Positions 30,128-41,448 are shown, counted from the stretch's first letter. The stretch is DNA of 64,000 nucleotides from Prevotellaceae bacterium (GCA_031262785.1 JAISHB010000064.1:1-64000), one strand, 5' to 3'. Numbers and translations: made by a program. The notes: generated by a model not told the origin, from the letters alone.

Positions 30128-33082
30128 ATGAAAGTATGTAAAATCCTGTGGGTACTGGCCGTATTGACTGCCGCCGCACCCTGTTTTCCCCAGACAGCTC
30201 CCTTCCTGCCCGAGAGTGCCGACGATGCCTGCCGGCAATGGGTTGATTCGGTGATGCGCCGGATGAGCCTCGAGGAGAAACTGGGTCAAAGCCTCATCAT
30301 GACGCTTCCGGCGCGCGCCACCAAGCAGCAGGAGAAGCGCCTGCGCGAGGCGGTGAAAAGATATAAGATAGGCGGCCTGCTCTTTGGCCACGGCACCGTG
30401 GAAGAGCAGGCACAGCTGACCAATTTGGCACAGCGGGCGGCCAAAGTGCCGTTGCTGGTCACCTTCGACGGCGAGTGGGGCCTCTCGATGCGCCTCGATT
30501 CGGTTCCCGACTTCCCGCGGGCGGCCGCCTTGGGCTGCATTGGCGATGTCAGCCGGCTATACGACTACGGCCGCGAGATGGCGCGCGAGTTTCGCCTGCT
30601 CGGCGTGCAGGTCAACTTCGCCCCGGATGCCGACGTGAACACCAATCCGCTCAATCCGGTCATCAATACCCGCTCCTTCGGCGAGCAGCCCGAGGGCGTA
30701 GCCCGTCGGGTCATTGCCTACGCCCAAGGGTTGGAGAGCGGCGGCGTACTCTCGGTGAGCAAACACTTCCCCGGGCATGGCGACACCGACGTAGACTCGC
30801 ACAAGGCGCTTCCCACGCTCAAGTTCGACCGTGCGCGGCTTGAGGCCATCGAGCTGTACCCCTTCCGCCGGGCCATTGGCGCCGGCCTGGGAGGCATGAT
30901 GGTCGGACACCTGCGCGTGCCCGTGCTTGAGCCGGACGCTTCGCTCCCCTCGTCGGTGTCGCGGCGCATCGTCACCGGTTTGCTCCAAGAAGAGATGGGC
31001 TTTCGCGGACTTGTCTTCACCGATGCGCTGGAAATGCGCGGCGTTTCGACCGTTCCGCAGGTGACGCTCAAGGCCTATATGGCCGGAAACGATATGCTGC
31101 TGGCGCAGCGCAATCTGGAACGGGGCATGCGCGAGTTGACCGCGGCGGTGCGCAGCGGAACGCTTCCCCTGACGGTGGTGGATGCCAAGTGCCGCAAGAT
31201 TCTTACCTATAAATACCTGTTGGGATTGCGTCATCCCCGGCCGAAGCTCACCCTCGAGGGATTGCATGCCCGCATCTGCACGCCGGAGGCTGAAGAGCTG
31301 GCCGCCAAGCTGCATGCCGAAGCCATCACGGTGCTGGGCAACCGCTTCGGCGTGTTGCCGCTGGCGCCTCCCGCCGGACGTCCCATCGGTATCCTGAGCG
31401 TGGGGGCGGGCAGCGACTCGCTCTTCGTTGAGGAACTCCAATCGCTCTCACCCGTTCCGGTGGAGCGCCTCCTGCTGACCAAGGAGACGGACGAGGCCGG
31501 GCGGCAAGCCATCGCCGCACAGTTGGCGCGCTACTCGCGCATCATAGTGGTTACTTCGGGCAATAGTAGCGAGATGACGGAGTATTTCGACTTCCTCTCC
31601 TCCCTTCGCCCGTCGGCACCGCTCGTCTATCTCTTCCTGAACTCCTACCGCGCCGCGCAACTGCTTGAAGGAGCGTTGCGGCAAGCCGGTGCCGTGGTGC
31701 TCGGACATGCCGGCAACCCCGTGGTGCAACGGCGCGCCGCCCACGTGCTCTTTGGCAAGGCTCCGGCGCACGGGCGCCTGAGCATGAGCATCGGAACGCT
31801 CTACGGCGCAGGCCAGGGCATCGACCTGGAGGTAACCACCCCGGCCAAGGAATCTCTGGCGGAAGATGTGGGCATCCGTTCCATCGACCTGCAGGCACTC
31901 GACGACATCGCCCGGCTGGGTATCGACAGCATGGCCTATCCGGGCTGCCAATTGCTGGTAATCAAGAACGGCCGCACGGTCTATGAGGAGAACTTCGGCA
32001 CCCATTCCTACGCCGACACCTCGGCGGTGCGCGCCACCGACCTGTTCGATTTGGGCACGCTCTCGGCTTCGACCGGCACGCTCCTGGCCGTGATGAAACT
32101 CTTGGACGAGGGGCGCCTCGAGCTGACCGATAGGCTCTCCGCCCACGTGCCTTCGCTGCGAAAAAGCACCCTCAAAGAGCTTACCATCCGTCAGTTGCTC
32201 TACCACGAGTCGGGTTTGCAGCCCCACCTGCGCTTCTACCTCGAGGCCATCAACGCCAACTCCGTCCACGGCCCCTATGCGCAGGGATGGAAAGACCAGT
32301 GGCACCAAACGCAGGTGACGGCCAGCAGCTATTTCAGCTCCGACTTCACCTTCAAGAAGAATCTGATCTCGAAAAGCCAGACGCCTACCCACACGTTGCA
32401 CGTGGCCGCCGACATGTGGCTGAGCAAGAGCTTCCGGGAGAACATCCTCCGGCAAATAGAGCGCAGTGAGCGCGACCAGACGCCGCGCTACATCTACAGC
32501 GACCTGAATTTCATCCTTCTCCAGCAAGTGGTCGAGGGCATCACCGGCACGTCGCTCGAGAGCTACCTATCGCACACCTTCTACACCCCCATGGGACTGA
32601 CCCGCACGGCCTATCTGCCGTTGCGCACCCACGCCCTGTCCGAAATCATGCCCACTTCGTCGAACGACTTTTTGCGGCGGCAAGACCTGCACGGCTATGT
32701 GCACGACCCCTCGGCCGCCATGATGGGCGGCATTGCCGGGCACGCCGGTTTGTTCTCGACGGCACGCGAAGTGGCGGCGTTGTACGGCTTGTTGCTCTCC
32801 GGGGGCGAGTTTGGCGGACGGCGTTACCTCAGCGAGGCCACCTGCCGCCTCTTCACCCAAACGGTGCTGCCGCTCCATCGCCGCATTGCCTCAGCCCCCA
32901 AGGAGGCGTTCGGCGCCGTCAGCCCCACAGGCACGGCCGTATGGGCCGATTCGCAGCACCAGCTCCTCTTTGTCTTCCTGAGCAATGCCTTGTGCCCCCA
33001 GGCGTGGAACACGAAGCTGCGCGACGAGAAGATTCTCCGACGCATCCGGCAGACGGTGTACGAGGCGATGCCGGGGAATTAA
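30128..33082 (+). CDS. Glycoside hydrolase family 3 fused to class C beta-lactamase-like serine hydrolase
   Basis: GH3: SVSKHFPGHGDTDVDSHKALP; hydrolase module with IRQLLYHESGLQPHL and YSDLNFILLQQVVEGITG. Confidence 0.9.
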   Translation: MKVCKILWVLAVLTAAAPCFPQTAPFLPESADDACRQWVDSVMRRMSLEEKLGQSLIMTLPARATKQQEKRLREAVKRYKIGGLLFGHGTVEEQAQLTNLAQRAAKVPLLVTFDGEWGLSMRLDSVPDFPRAAALGCIGDVSRLYDYGREMAREFRLLGVQVNFAPDADVNTNPLNPVINTRSFGEQPEGVARRVIAYAQGLESGGVLSVSKHFPGHGDTDVDSHKALPTLKFDRARLEAIELYPFRRAIGAGLGGMMVGHLRVPVLEPDASLPSSVSRRIVTGLLQEEMGFRGLVFTDALEMRGVSTVPQVTLKAYMAGNDMLLAQRNLERGMRELTAAVRSGTLPLTVVDAKCRKILTYKYLLGLRHPRPKLTLEGLHARICTPEAEELAAKLHAEAITVLGNRFGVLPLAPPAGRPIGILSVGAGSDSLFVEELQSLSPVPVERLLLTKETDEAGRQAIAAQLARYSRIIVVTSGNSSEMTEYFDFLSSLRPSAPLVYLFLNSYRAAQLLEGALRQAGAVVLGHAGNPVVQRRAAHVLFGKAPAHGRLSMSIGTLYGAGQGIDLEVTTPAKESLAEDVGIRSIDLQALDDIARLGIDSMAYPGCQLLVIKNGRTVYEENFGTHSYADTSAVRATDLFDLGTLSASTGTLLAVMKLLDEGRLELTDRLSAHVPSLRKSTLKELTIRQLLYHESGLQPHLRFYLEAINANSVHGPYAQGWKDQWHQTQVTASSYFSSDFTFKKNLISKSQTPTHTLHVAADMWLSKSFRENILRQIERSERDQTPRYIYSDLNFILLQQVVEGITGTSLESYLSHTFYTPMGLTRTAYLPLRTHALSEIMPTSSNDFLRRQDLHGYVHDPSAAMMGGIAGHAGLFSTAREVAALYGLLLSGGEFGGRRYLSEATCRLFTQTVLPLHRRIASAPKEAFGAVSPTGTAVWADSQHQLLFVFLSNALCPQAWNTKLRDEKILRRIRQTVYEAMPGN

Positions 33083-33115
33083 GCATGAAGCGTGAAACAT
33101 AAAGCATCGAGGCTG

Positions 33116-33386
33116 TCGGCGCCCGCCGACAGCCTCAATTGTTAAGACGGCATGCTCTCGGCGCCCGCCGATTGTCTTGATGCTTAACAGTTCACGCCAT
33201 CTTCTCCCGCCGATTGCTCTGTTTCTTAACAATTGATGCGATCTTCGCCCGCCGATTGCTCTGTTTCTTAACAATTCATGCGATCTTCTCCCGCCGAGAG
33301 CTTTGCTTCTTAACAATTGATGCCATCGGCGCCCGCCGAGAGCTTTGCGTCTTAACAGTTCATGCCATCGGCGCCCGCCGACAGAA
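33116..33386. repeat. Array 3: tandem repeats with exact 42 bp pitch
   Basis: CCCGCCGA core at 33122, 33164, 33206, 33248, 33290, 33332, 33374. Confidence 0.97.
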
Positions 33387-33426
33387 ATTCTTCCCTCTTC
33401 ATATTGCAGGTTTCCGCATGGCGTTG

Positions 33427-33434
33427 TATCTTTG
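33427..33434 (+). promoter_or_regulatory. -7 element TATCTTTG for DUF6261 paralogue 2
   Basis: Matches TAnnTTTG between array 3 and the gene. Confidence 0.5.
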
Positions 33435-33514
33435 CGCCCGAGTTGATGCAAGAGTTTGTCATCACTAATGAGATTCTTTCACTTTTTTACCAACCCTTTT
33501 AAATCTATTGTTTT

Positions 33515-34282
33515 ATGCAAATAGAAGATATAGGAATAACCAAAATGAATAACGGCGGTCACTACAATTTTGTAGAGAAGCAGATCGGACATCTCTCCGA
33601 CAACCAGTCCGTTTCCCCTAAAGTGCCTCCGCTGCTTTCCCAGCTAAAGGAGAAGTTCGCAGCCGAAGGCTCCTACCTGAAAACTTTTCAGAAGAGTATG
33701 ATTACCGACAGCATCCATGCTGCCGATAAGAAGCGCGATGCATTGTATGTGGGCTTGCACGAAATGATACGTGCCCACTCGCACAATCCGCTCGCCGAAC
33801 GGGTTACCGCAGCCCTGGAATTGCTGCAGGTGTTCAAGGAATATGCCATCCGTACCGGTCTGCAGATCGACACCGAGACGGGAATGATGGAAAATCTGAT
33901 TAACGACTTGCAAACCAAGTTCGCCTCACAGGTGAAATTGCTTGCATTGGGCGACTACGTAAAGGCACTTTCGAGTGCCAATGAAGAACTTAAAAGCCTT
34001 ACCGCCAGCCGACTGCAACAACAGGCCGGCCGCGTGGTGGGCGCCTTGGCGGCAGCGCGTCGCCAAACCGACAACGCTTATAAAGCCGTCATCCAGATGC
34101 TTAATTCGCTCATGGTAGTGGAGGGCGAAGAGCGCTACCGCTCGCTGGCGATACTGCTGAATGCCGAAATCACGCACGCCAAGCGTGAACTGCTCGGCCA
34201 GCATGCCAGCGGCAACACCGAGCCGGGCGGCGACGCCGGCAACGGTGGTGACGACGGCGACGACGACGTACCGCAAGGATAG
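33515..34282 (+). CDS. Helical hypothetical protein, probable DUF6261 family, paralogue 2
   Basis: MNNGGHYNF, MITDSIHAADKKRDALY, LNAEITHAKRELLGQ, acidic Gly-rich tail ending VPQG. Confidence 0.65.
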   Translation: MQIEDIGITKMNNGGHYNFVEKQIGHLSDNQSVSPKVPPLLSQLKEKFAAEGSYLKTFQKSMITDSIHAADKKRDALYVGLHEMIRAHSHNPLAERVTAALELLQVFKEYAIRTGLQIDTETGMMENLINDLQTKFASQVKLLALGDYVKALSSANEELKSLTASRLQQQAGRVVGALAAARRQTDNAYKAVIQMLNSLMVVEGEERYRSLAILLNAEITHAKRELLGQHASGNTEPGGDAGNGGDDGDDDVPQG

Positions 34283-34323
34283 CGGTACGTCAGGGTTCCA
34301 CTCGCATCAACTCAACTCACACG

Positions 34324-34363
34324 GCGGGGCTGTATCTTCGGGATACAGCCCCGCTCTTTTTTA
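34324..34363. terminator. Strong hairpin terminator between convergent genes
   Basis: GCGGGGCTGTATC-ttcgg-GATACAGCCCCGC then T-rich tract. Confidence 0.9.
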
Positions 34364-35287
34364 TTCGGGAATGATAAGCGTGACCGCCTCGTGCATGACG
34401 CCGATGTAGAGGGGGAAGTGGCGGTCGAGCAGCCGGCCGTCGAGGTCGACCGAGGCGTTTTGGGCGCGCAACACCTTGATGTTTTTGGTGCGGTAGGGAC
34501 TCACCATCTTGTGATTGAGGATGCGTCCGGTGGTCAGCATCCACAATCCCGACCACAGTTGCCACAATTCGGGACGATGAATCACCGATACGTCGAGCCA
34601 GCCGTTGTAGGGCACCGCACTGGGGGTTTGTCCGTAGCCCGAGGCATTGCCGATGCACAGGGTCATGATGCGTCCGCGGATATGTTCGCCGTTGATGTTC
34701 AAATGGGTGCGATAGAGTTTGCGCTGGAAGATAACCGAGAGCAACGCCATGAAATACGACAGCGGCTTGACTCCCCAAAAGCGCTTACAGCGGTCGGTGA
34801 TCTCCACCACACGGGCGCCCAGGCCGATATTCATGGCATTGAGGAAGTAACGGGTGTGGTGGGCGCCCGCTTCGTAGTAGTTGCAGGTGCCCACGTCGAT
34901 GCGGCGACGCCTGCCGCCGATGATGCACTCCACCGCTTCGCGGTATTCGGTGCTAATGCCCCAATATTTGGCGAAATCGTTGCCGATGCCGTTGGGAATC
35001 AACCCGATGGCGATCGACTCTTTTTGCCCGGCCTCAGAAAGCATGATGCCGTTGATGGCGTCGTTGAGTGCGCCGTCGCCTCCCACCACTACGATGGTGC
35101 GATAGCCGTTGTTGGCCAGGATACCGGCCAAACGTTCCACCGAACCGAAGCCCTCGGACTGCACATAGTCGTAGTCGACGCCGCGATGTTCCATGTAGGC
35201 TTTGATTTCTTTCCATCTTTTCTGCACCTTGCGGGTGCCGGCTTTGGGGTTGTAGATCACTCCCCACTTATCGGATGACGTGGCCAT
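34361..35287 (-). CDS. Diacylglycerol/lipid kinase family protein (YegS-like)
   Basis: NPKAGTRKVQKRWKE, VVVGGDGALNDAINGI, GLIPNGIGNDFAK. Confidence 0.93.
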   Translation of the reverse strand: MATSSDKWGVIYNPKAGTRKVQKRWKEIKAYMEHRGVDYDYVQSEGFGSVERLAGILANNGYRTIVVVGGDGALNDAINGIMLSEAGQKESIAIGLIPNGIGNDFAKYWGISTEYREAVECIIGGRRRRIDVGTCNYYEAGAHHTRYFLNAMNIGLGARVVEITDRCKRFWGVKPLSYFMALLSVIFQRKLYRTHLNINGEHIRGRIMTLCIGNASGYGQTPSAVPYNGWLDVSVIHRPELWQLWSGLWMLTTGRILNHKMVSPYRTKNIKVLRAQNASVDLDGRLLDRHFPLYIGVMHEAVTLIIPE

Positions 35288-35336
35288 GTTATTGAGAATG
35301 AATAATGAAGATTTGCGCTTACCGTGAGCAAAGGTA

Positions 35337-36260
35337 TCAATTCTTCCCGAGGAATGCTTCTATCTGTGCGATTTTTTCCGGTTCGCCGAGGGCGGCGTCT
35401 ATCCAGTGGATCGCTACGCCGCGTCGTTCCATGCCGCGGAACCAGGTCATTTGCCGCTTGGCAAAGCGGTGGATGGCGGTTTCGAGCCGGGCGAACATCT
35501 CTTCGTAAGAGAGGCGGCCGAGCAGGTAGAGCGTGAGGTATTTATATTCCAATCCGTAGTAGAGGAGGTCGTCGGGGGAGATGCCCTCGTCCAGCAGGCG
35601 GCGTACCTCGTCGACCATTCCTTCGTCCAGACGCTGGCGTAGCCGCTCGCTGATGAGCCGGCGCCGTTGTTCACGTTCGCACTCCAGGCCGAAGACCAAG
35701 CTGTCGATGGCCGGAAACGGGCGCTCCTGTCCGGCAGGCAGCTGACGATAATATTCTTCGATTTCAATGGCGCGGATGGCGCGTTGCGGCGTGTCGGTAT
35801 CGGTGTGGTTGTGCAGCACCTTGTAGCCGCTGAGCAGCCGGGTGAGCGCCTCGAGCGATTGTCCCTTCAGACGTTCGCGCAGCTCGGCGTTTTCCGGCAC
35901 CGGCAGCAGGCGGTAGCCGCTCAGTACGGCCTCGAGGTACAATCCGCTCCCCCCGCAGAGTATCGGCTGCTTGCCGCGGCGGCGAATCTCCTCATAGGCG
36001 GCCAGGAAGTCGCGTTGGTAGGCAAACAGGTTGTACTTGGAGCCGGCCGGCAGGATGTCGACTAAGTGAACGGGTATGGATTGTCCGCCCACGGTGTAGT
36101 CGGCCAGGTCTTTGCCCGTGCCCAGGTCCATGCCACGGTAGACTTGGCGGGAATCGGCGCTGATAATCTCTGCGTCTAATCGTTGCGCCAAGGCGACGGC
36201 AAGCCGTGTCTTACCCGAGGCTGTCGGCCCCAGCAGGGTGATAAGCGGTGAGCTGTGCAT
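35337..36260 (-). CDS. miaA: tRNA dimethylallyltransferase
   Basis: [36 protein letters not shown]. Confidence 0.97.
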   Translation of the reverse strand: MHSSPLITLLGPTASGKTRLAVALAQRLDAEIISADSRQVYRGMDLGTGKDLADYTVGGQSIPVHLVDILPAGSKYNLFAYQRDFLAAYEEIRRRGKQPILCGGSGLYLEAVLSGYRLLPVPENAELRERLKGQSLEALTRLLSGYKVLHNHTDTDTPQRAIRAIEIEEYYRQLPAGQERPFPAIDSLVFGLECEREQRRRLISERLRQRLDEGMVDEVRRLLDEGISPDDLLYYGLEYKYLTLYLLGRLSYEEMFARLETAIHRFAKRQMTWFRGMERRGVAIHWIDAALGEPEKIAQIEAFLGKN

Positions 36261-38151
36261 AGATTCCTTCTTCGTCCATTCCGCACAAATGGTAGAGTTG
36301 GTCGATGGTGCCGTGCTCGATGAACTTGTCGGGCACGCCGATGCGACGGAGGGTGGGGGTGTAGCCGTGGTAGGCCATAAATTCCAGCACGGCGCTGCCC
36401 ATTCCTCCTTGAATGACGCCGTCTTCCACGGTCACTACGCGCGCAAACGAGCGCCCGATTTCGTGCAGCATCTCCTCATCGAGCGGCTTGAGGAAGCGCA
36501 GGTCGTAGTGGGCGATGTGGAGGCCGGTTGTCTCCTCGGCGCGGCTGATGGCACGCCGGGCGCGGTAGCCGATGGGGCCGAGTGTAATCACGGCCAGGTC
36601 GCTTCCGGCTTTCAGCCGGCGCCCTTTGCCTACGGGAAGCGCTTGGAGCGGGCAGTGCCAATCACCCACCGTGTGGCCACGCCCGCGCGGGTAGCGGATC
36701 ACGAAAGTGCCTTGGTCGGGCAGCTGTGCGGTGTACATCAATCGCCGGAGTTCCTCCTCATCCAGGGGAGAGGCGATGGTAAGATGCGGCACGGGACGCA
36801 AAAAGGCCAAATCGAACACGCCGTGATGCGTGGGTCCGTCTTCTCCGACCAGTCCGGCGCGGTCCAGACACAAGACAACGGGCAGATTGAGCATGGCGAT
36901 GTCGTGAATCACATTGTCGTATGCCCGCTGCATAAACGAGGAGTAGATATTGCAGAAGGGTTGCATCCCCTCCTTGGCCAATCCGCCCGAAAAGGTGGCG
37001 GCGTGCCCTTCGGCGATGCCTACATCGAACGCCCTGTCGGGCATGGCCTCCATCAGCAGGTTCATCGAGCAGCCCGTGGGCATGGCGGGCGTGATGCCCA
37101 CGATGCGGGGGTTGGCGCGCGCCAACTCGACGAGTGTTTCACCGAATACCTCCTGGAAAAGAGGGGGAAGATGGGTCTGGTCATGCTGGATGCGCTCGCC
37201 GGTTTGGGGATTGAACTTGCCCGGAGCGTGCCATATCTCGGGGTTCTTTTCGGCCGGCTCGAATCCTTTGCCTTTGATGGTGTGCAGGTGAAGGATTTTG
37301 GGTCCTTGCATGTTTTTGATGTCGCCCAGGATGCGGGTCACCTTCTTGACATCGTGTCCGTCGATGGGGCCGAAGTAGCGGATGTTCATTCCTTCGAAGA
37401 CGTTCTGTTGCTGTGCCAGAATAGACTTCAAACTATTGGCAAAGCGGATGAGGGCTTTGCGGCGGTCTTCGTTGAGAAGGCCTATCTTGAAGAGTAGCTT
37501 CGAAAGGCAGAAGCGTAGTCGGTTGTAGCGGTTGGAGGTGGTCAGGTTGAAGAGGTATTGTTTCATGCCTCCGACGCTGCGGTCGATACTCATGTCGTTG
37601 TCATTGAGCACGATCAGGAGGTTGTTGGGCGTGGAGGAGGTGTTATTCAATCCCTCGAAGGCGAGACCGCCGCTCATGCTTCCGTCCCCGATAACCGCCA
37701 CCACGTGCCGCTCTTTTTCTCCTTTTTCAGCCGCGGCTACTGCCATGCCAAGGGCGGCGGAGATGGAGTTGGAGGCGTGTCCGCAGGTGAAGGTGTCATA
37801 TTCGCTCTCGAAAGGGGAGGGGAAGGGGCGGATGCCCCGAAATTTGCGATTGGTAGCGAAGGATTCGCCTCGGCCGGTGAGAATCTTATGGCCGTAGGCC
37901 TGATGTCCTACGTCCCAGACAATGCGGTCGTAGGGCGTGTTGAAGACGTAGTGCAGCGCAACGGTAAGTTCCACCGTTCCCAGGCTGGCGGCCAGGTGCC
38001 CGGGGTTGCGGGAAACTTCCTGGATGATATCTTCCCGTAGCTCGGCGCATACTTGGGGCAACTGGTCTACGTTTAACCGGCGCAGTTCTTCGGGATAGTG
38101 AATCGAGGGCAAAAGAGAGGGGGTTTTTTCTTGGGTTTTCTTTCTTTTCAT
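36211..38151 (-). CDS. dxs: 1-deoxy-D-xylulose-5-phosphate synthase
   Basis: [45 protein letters not shown]. Confidence 0.97.
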   Translation of the reverse strand: MKRKKTQEKTPSLLPSIHYPEELRRLNVDQLPQVCAELREDIIQEVSRNPGHLAASLGTVELTVALHYVFNTPYDRIVWDVGHQAYGHKILTGRGESFATNRKFRGIRPFPSPFESEYDTFTCGHASNSISAALGMAVAAAEKGEKERHVVAVIGDGSMSGGLAFEGLNNTSSTPNNLLIVLNDNDMSIDRSVGGMKQYLFNLTTSNRYNRLRFCLSKLLFKIGLLNEDRRKALIRFANSLKSILAQQQNVFEGMNIRYFGPIDGHDVKKVTRILGDIKNMQGPKILHLHTIKGKGFEPAEKNPEIWHAPGKFNPQTGERIQHDQTHLPPLFQEVFGETLVELARANPRIVGITPAMPTGCSMNLLMEAMPDRAFDVGIAEGHAATFSGGLAKEGMQPFCNIYSSFMQRAYDNVIHDIAMLNLPVVLCLDRAGLVGEDGPTHHGVFDLAFLRPVPHLTIASPLDEEELRRLMYTAQLPDQGTFVIRYPRGRGHTVGDWHCPLQALPVGKGRRLKAGSDLAVITLGPIGYRARRAISRAEETTGLHIAHYDLRFLKPLDEEMLHEIGRSFARVVTVEDGVIQGGMGSAVLEFMAYHGYTPTLRRIGVPDKFIEHGTIDQLYHLCGMDEEGIYAQLTAYHPAGADSLG

Positions 38152-38165
38152 AAGGTAGCTTCCGG

Positions 38166-38873
38166 CTATTTCTTAAGATTGAACAAGTAGGTTGCCTTCA
38201 CCGTGATGGCGGTGTTGGCCGAACGGGCAAAGTAGTCTTTCTTCGTGCTGTGATAGAAATCGGAGAGTCCATAGTAGTAGCGTCCCTCCAGCAGAAAGTT
38301 CCCGATGTTGGTATGCAACTCCACACCCAGGCCGGCTACGATGCCGTAGTCGAATTTGTTCTCGACGGCTTGGTCGTGTTGCTCGGTGACGGCACCACTG
38401 ACGGTGTCCCAGTTGTCGCTCATCGTGTAGCTGTCGTTCAGGAAGAAGCCTACTTGCGGACCGGCGTGCAGGAAGAACTGCAGGCCCCGTTCGTTGCCCA
38501 TCCCGATGTGGGCGAGGAAGGGAATTTCCACATAATTCGTGGTGCGGGTGTAGCTTAGGTGGGGAAAGTCTTCGTAAAACTCGCTCCACCCGTGTTGCGA
38601 GAAGTTGATTTCGAGTTGTGCGCCGCAGAGGAGGGCGAAATATTTCTCCGAGATGTAACGGGCGGCCAAACCGGCCGTCATTCCCATCAGATTCTTCTGC
38701 CTAACGGTGGGGGAGAAGCTCACGCTGTTCAAATTGACGCCTCCGCCCACGCCCACCGAGAAGACGTTGCGGTATTCGCCCACCTGTGCTTGCAACGATT
38801 GCGTGGGGAAGAGCAACAGCAGCAATAGAATTCCCCCGGTGAGGCCATACATACGATACCGCTTCTTAATCAT
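38166..38873 (-). CDS. Outer membrane beta-barrel protein (PorT/porin-like)
   Basis: Signal peptide; alternating aromatic strands ([26 protein letters not shown]) and terminal strand [13 protein letters not shown]. Confidence 0.65.
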   Translation of the reverse strand: MIKKRYRMYGLTGGILLLLLLFPTQSLQAQVGEYRNVFSVGVGGGVNLNSVSFSPTVRQKNLMGMTAGLAARYISEKYFALLCGAQLEINFSQHGWSEFYEDFPHLSYTRTTNYVEIPFLAHIGMGNERGLQFFLHAGPQVGFFLNDSYTMSDNWDTVSGAVTEQHDQAVENKFDYGIVAGLGVELHTNIGNFLLEGRYYYGLSDFYHSTKKDYFARSANTAITVKATYLFNLKK

Positions 38874-40659
38874 AGTCGAGCTTTAGCAGTTCGTAATTGC
38901 GGGTGAAGTGCACGAAGAACACCTTGCGGTTGATGAAGCCGCCAAAGTTGTTGACGCGCTCAAACTTAAAGCCGGTTTGAATGGGAATGAGGCTCATTTC
39001 CTGCATCTTCTGTTCAAAGTTCGAACCATAGCGCCACAATCCGTTCAGAAAGAAAAAGCCGGTGTCGAAACCGAGCATGCCGAAGCGCGGATAGCTGTCG
39101 TCCATCTCTTTACCGTACCATTTGCGGTAGTTGTGTATGAAGCGGATGGAGGCCGGCAACAGGTTGTTGGTGTAGAACGACGAGTAGAAGTAGGTATCGA
39201 GTTCGAAGAAGGCCTCGAGGTGGTCTTTGGTGTAGGTCTGCCATTCGGGGTAGCCGAACAGGTGCACGGCTGCCTCGGGATTGCTGCGCACCAACAGGGT
39301 GAGTTGCGGCAAAATCTTGATCAGCGTGATGTTGCTTCCGGAGGTAGGCAGGAAAATGTTCTGGCGATCGGCTCGCAGCAGGGTTTTCAGCTCATCGGCA
39401 GTGGCGCTCTCCGGAATCGTTGCCGAAGGGATGCCGTGGTTGTACAATTCATCTTTCAGTCCTTTGATGAAGTCGGCTTTTTCTTGGGTGTCATTGGTTG
39501 CCTCCACGAAGATGACGTGAGCGGCGGGAAACTGTCGCACAAAATGGTTGTACACCTCCGAATAGAGATAAGATTGCGGTGTATTCACCTGATAGATGGA
39601 TGGATTCTGAAACACCGTGTTGTCTTTCGAGGTAAAGGGGATCACTAACCGGATATTGTGCCTATCGGCGAAGTCTGCCAGGGGTTTTATCTGTACGGGA
39701 TGCAGCGGGCCGAAGATTACGTCCATCCGGGTCATTTCAGGCTTGGCCAAGATGGCGTTGAGCGTGTTCTTGTCGTTGCCCGAGTTGTAGGTGTAGAGAT
39801 CGATGGAGACTCCTTTGCGTTTCAGGCTGTCGACGGCCATGAGAAATCCTTCGTAATATTCCACCGTGCGAAGCGTGGTCTTGTTTTGCTCTCCTCCCTC
39901 GAGGAAAGGGAGAATGATGGCGGCGCGCACGGTGCTGATGCGTTTCCACGGCGTTTTGTTGGCGTCGAAAAGTTCGCTGTCGGTGGGTGGAAGTTTGCTT
40001 TTGTCCGTATCCGTTGTTTCCTGAGCGGGATAGGGGATGCACAGTAGGGTGCCTTTCTTTATTTTATCCTCGCCTTTCAGCTCGGGATTGGCGGCAATCA
40101 GTTCGGCTTCGCTGATGGCATACTTCCGACTGATGCTATAGACTGTTTCTTTGCGTTTCACCTTGTGCATACTGCGGCAACGCGATTCCACCGAAGCCGG
40201 CAGGGTGGTGGCGGCGGTCGACGACTCGGCAGGTACCGGCTCGCCCGACAAGATTTGCTCTTTTTCCGAGGGAATGCGTATCACTTCTCCGATGCGGAAG
40301 TTGTCGGCACTCAGTCCGGGGTTGGCTTCGCAGATCAGTTTGGCGGATACGCCGTATTTGACGGTGAGTCGATAGAGTGTTTCGCCTTTTTCAATCGTGT
40401 GAAAAGTTTCTTTTACGGCATTCGTGAGGATGCGTGGAATGCGCAGAGTGCGTCCCACATAGATTTTCTCGTTACTTCCCGGATTGAGTTTGACGATGTC
40501 GGCCTGACTCACTCCATACATGCTGGAGATGGAATAGAGGCTTTGCCCTTTTTCGATGGTATGCAGAAAATAAGTTTCATTTTCTTGGGCAGCAGCGTGG
40601 AAGCAGCAGCATGCACAAGTAATGAATAATAAACAGCTAATGTGTTGTATGATTTTCAT
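38866..40659 (-). CDS. LysM-repeat protein with periplasmic-binding-protein-like domain
   Basis: Three LysM motifs (HTIEKGQSLYSISSMYGVSQADIVKLNPG; HTIEKGETLYRLTVKYGVSAKLICEANPG; HKVKRKETVYSISRKYAISEAELIAANPE). Confidence 0.85.
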   Translation of the reverse strand: MKIIQHISCLLFITCACCCFHAAAQENETYFLHTIEKGQSLYSISSMYGVSQADIVKLNPGSNEKIYVGRTLRIPRILTNAVKETFHTIEKGETLYRLTVKYGVSAKLICEANPGLSADNFRIGEVIRIPSEKEQILSGEPVPAESSTAATTLPASVESRCRSMHKVKRKETVYSISRKYAISEAELIAANPELKGEDKIKKGTLLCIPYPAQETTDTDKSKLPPTDSELFDANKTPWKRISTVRAAIILPFLEGGEQNKTTLRTVEYYEGFLMAVDSLKRKGVSIDLYTYNSGNDKNTLNAILAKPEMTRMDVIFGPLHPVQIKPLADFADRHNIRLVIPFTSKDNTVFQNPSIYQVNTPQSYLYSEVYNHFVRQFPAAHVIFVEATNDTQEKADFIKGLKDELYNHGIPSATIPESATADELKTLLRADRQNIFLPTSGSNITLIKILPQLTLLVRSNPEAAVHLFGYPEWQTYTKDHLEAFFELDTYFYSSFYTNNLLPASIRFIHNYRKWYGKEMDDSYPRFGMLGFDTGFFFLNGLWRYGSNFEQKMQEMSLIPIQTGFKFERVNNFGGFINRKVFFVHFTRNYELLKLDYD

Positions 40660-40747
40660 TGGTTGTTGCTCAAATCAATTAAATTTTGCCAAAGTAGCCG
40701 CAAAGGTAAGCATTATTCGAGAGGAACGTTTACTTTTGTGGCTAATT

Positions 40748-41428
40748 ATGTGCTCCATACTTCTTGTATATCTTAGTTTTCTTGTAACGACGGTTGTCTC
40801 CATGCCGCCGCTTGCACCTGTAGCAGTACTACTTTCGGAAAATGGTTCAACACCCGAAGATGCGGTTGTTATCTACCCGGGCGAAATGTATACGGGCAAT
40901 GCGCCGTTGGAGTTTCGCTTCCGCTGGCAGGAATCGGACGACGTTTCGATAGACACCTCTACGTTGCGATTTGAGTGGACGTTTGCACGGGATGCCGCCT
41001 TTAGCGACATCTTCCTTACCCGCTTCGAGGCCGAAACCATTTACAGTTTCACGCAGACAGGCACTTTCTATGTGCGGCTCACCGTTACCGATACCGCCAC
41101 CGAAGAGACTTCGCAGACCGACGCTTTTCTCATCCGCATTGCCCAGTCGGAACTGAAAGTACCCAACGCCTTCTCGCCCAACGGCGACGGGGTGAACGAT
41201 GTCTTTCGCGTTACGCATCGTTCGCTGGTGCGTTTCCAGGCTGTGGTGTTTAATCGGTGGGGGCAGGAGATTTATCGCTGGAATCTGGCAAACATCGACG
41301 ACGGATGGGACGGAAACACGCGCGGGGGAAAGCCTGTGGCCGAAGGAGTTTACTATCTGCTCATCAATGCCGAAGGGGCCGACGGCGTGCGCTACACTAT
41401 ACGCAGCGACATTAATATACTAAGGTAA
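40748..41428 (+). CDS. T9SS type B (gliding-motility-associated C-terminal) sorting domain protein
   Basis: PNAFSPNGDGVNDVFRV...FNRWGQEIYRW...WDGNTRGGKPVAEGVYYLLINAEGADG. Confidence 0.88.
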   Translation: MCSILLVYLSFLVTTVVSMPPLAPVAVLLSENGSTPEDAVVIYPGEMYTGNAPLEFRFRWQESDDVSIDTSTLRFEWTFARDAAFSDIFLTRFEAETIYSFTQTGTFYVRLTVTDTATEETSQTDAFLIRIAQSELKVPNAFSPNGDGVNDVFRVTHRSLVRFQAVVFNRWGQEIYRWNLANIDDGWDGNTRGGKPVAEGVYYLLINAEGADGVRYTIRSDINILR

Positions 41429-41448
41429 GCAGCATCCATCATTAGCTT

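Noticed and set aside
32891-33468. ORFs with GGRRSHELLRNRAI-type and FLTIDAIGARRE-type repeats across array 3
   Set aside because: Same in-frame-period artefact; frames open on both strands and one runs antisense into the GH3 gene.
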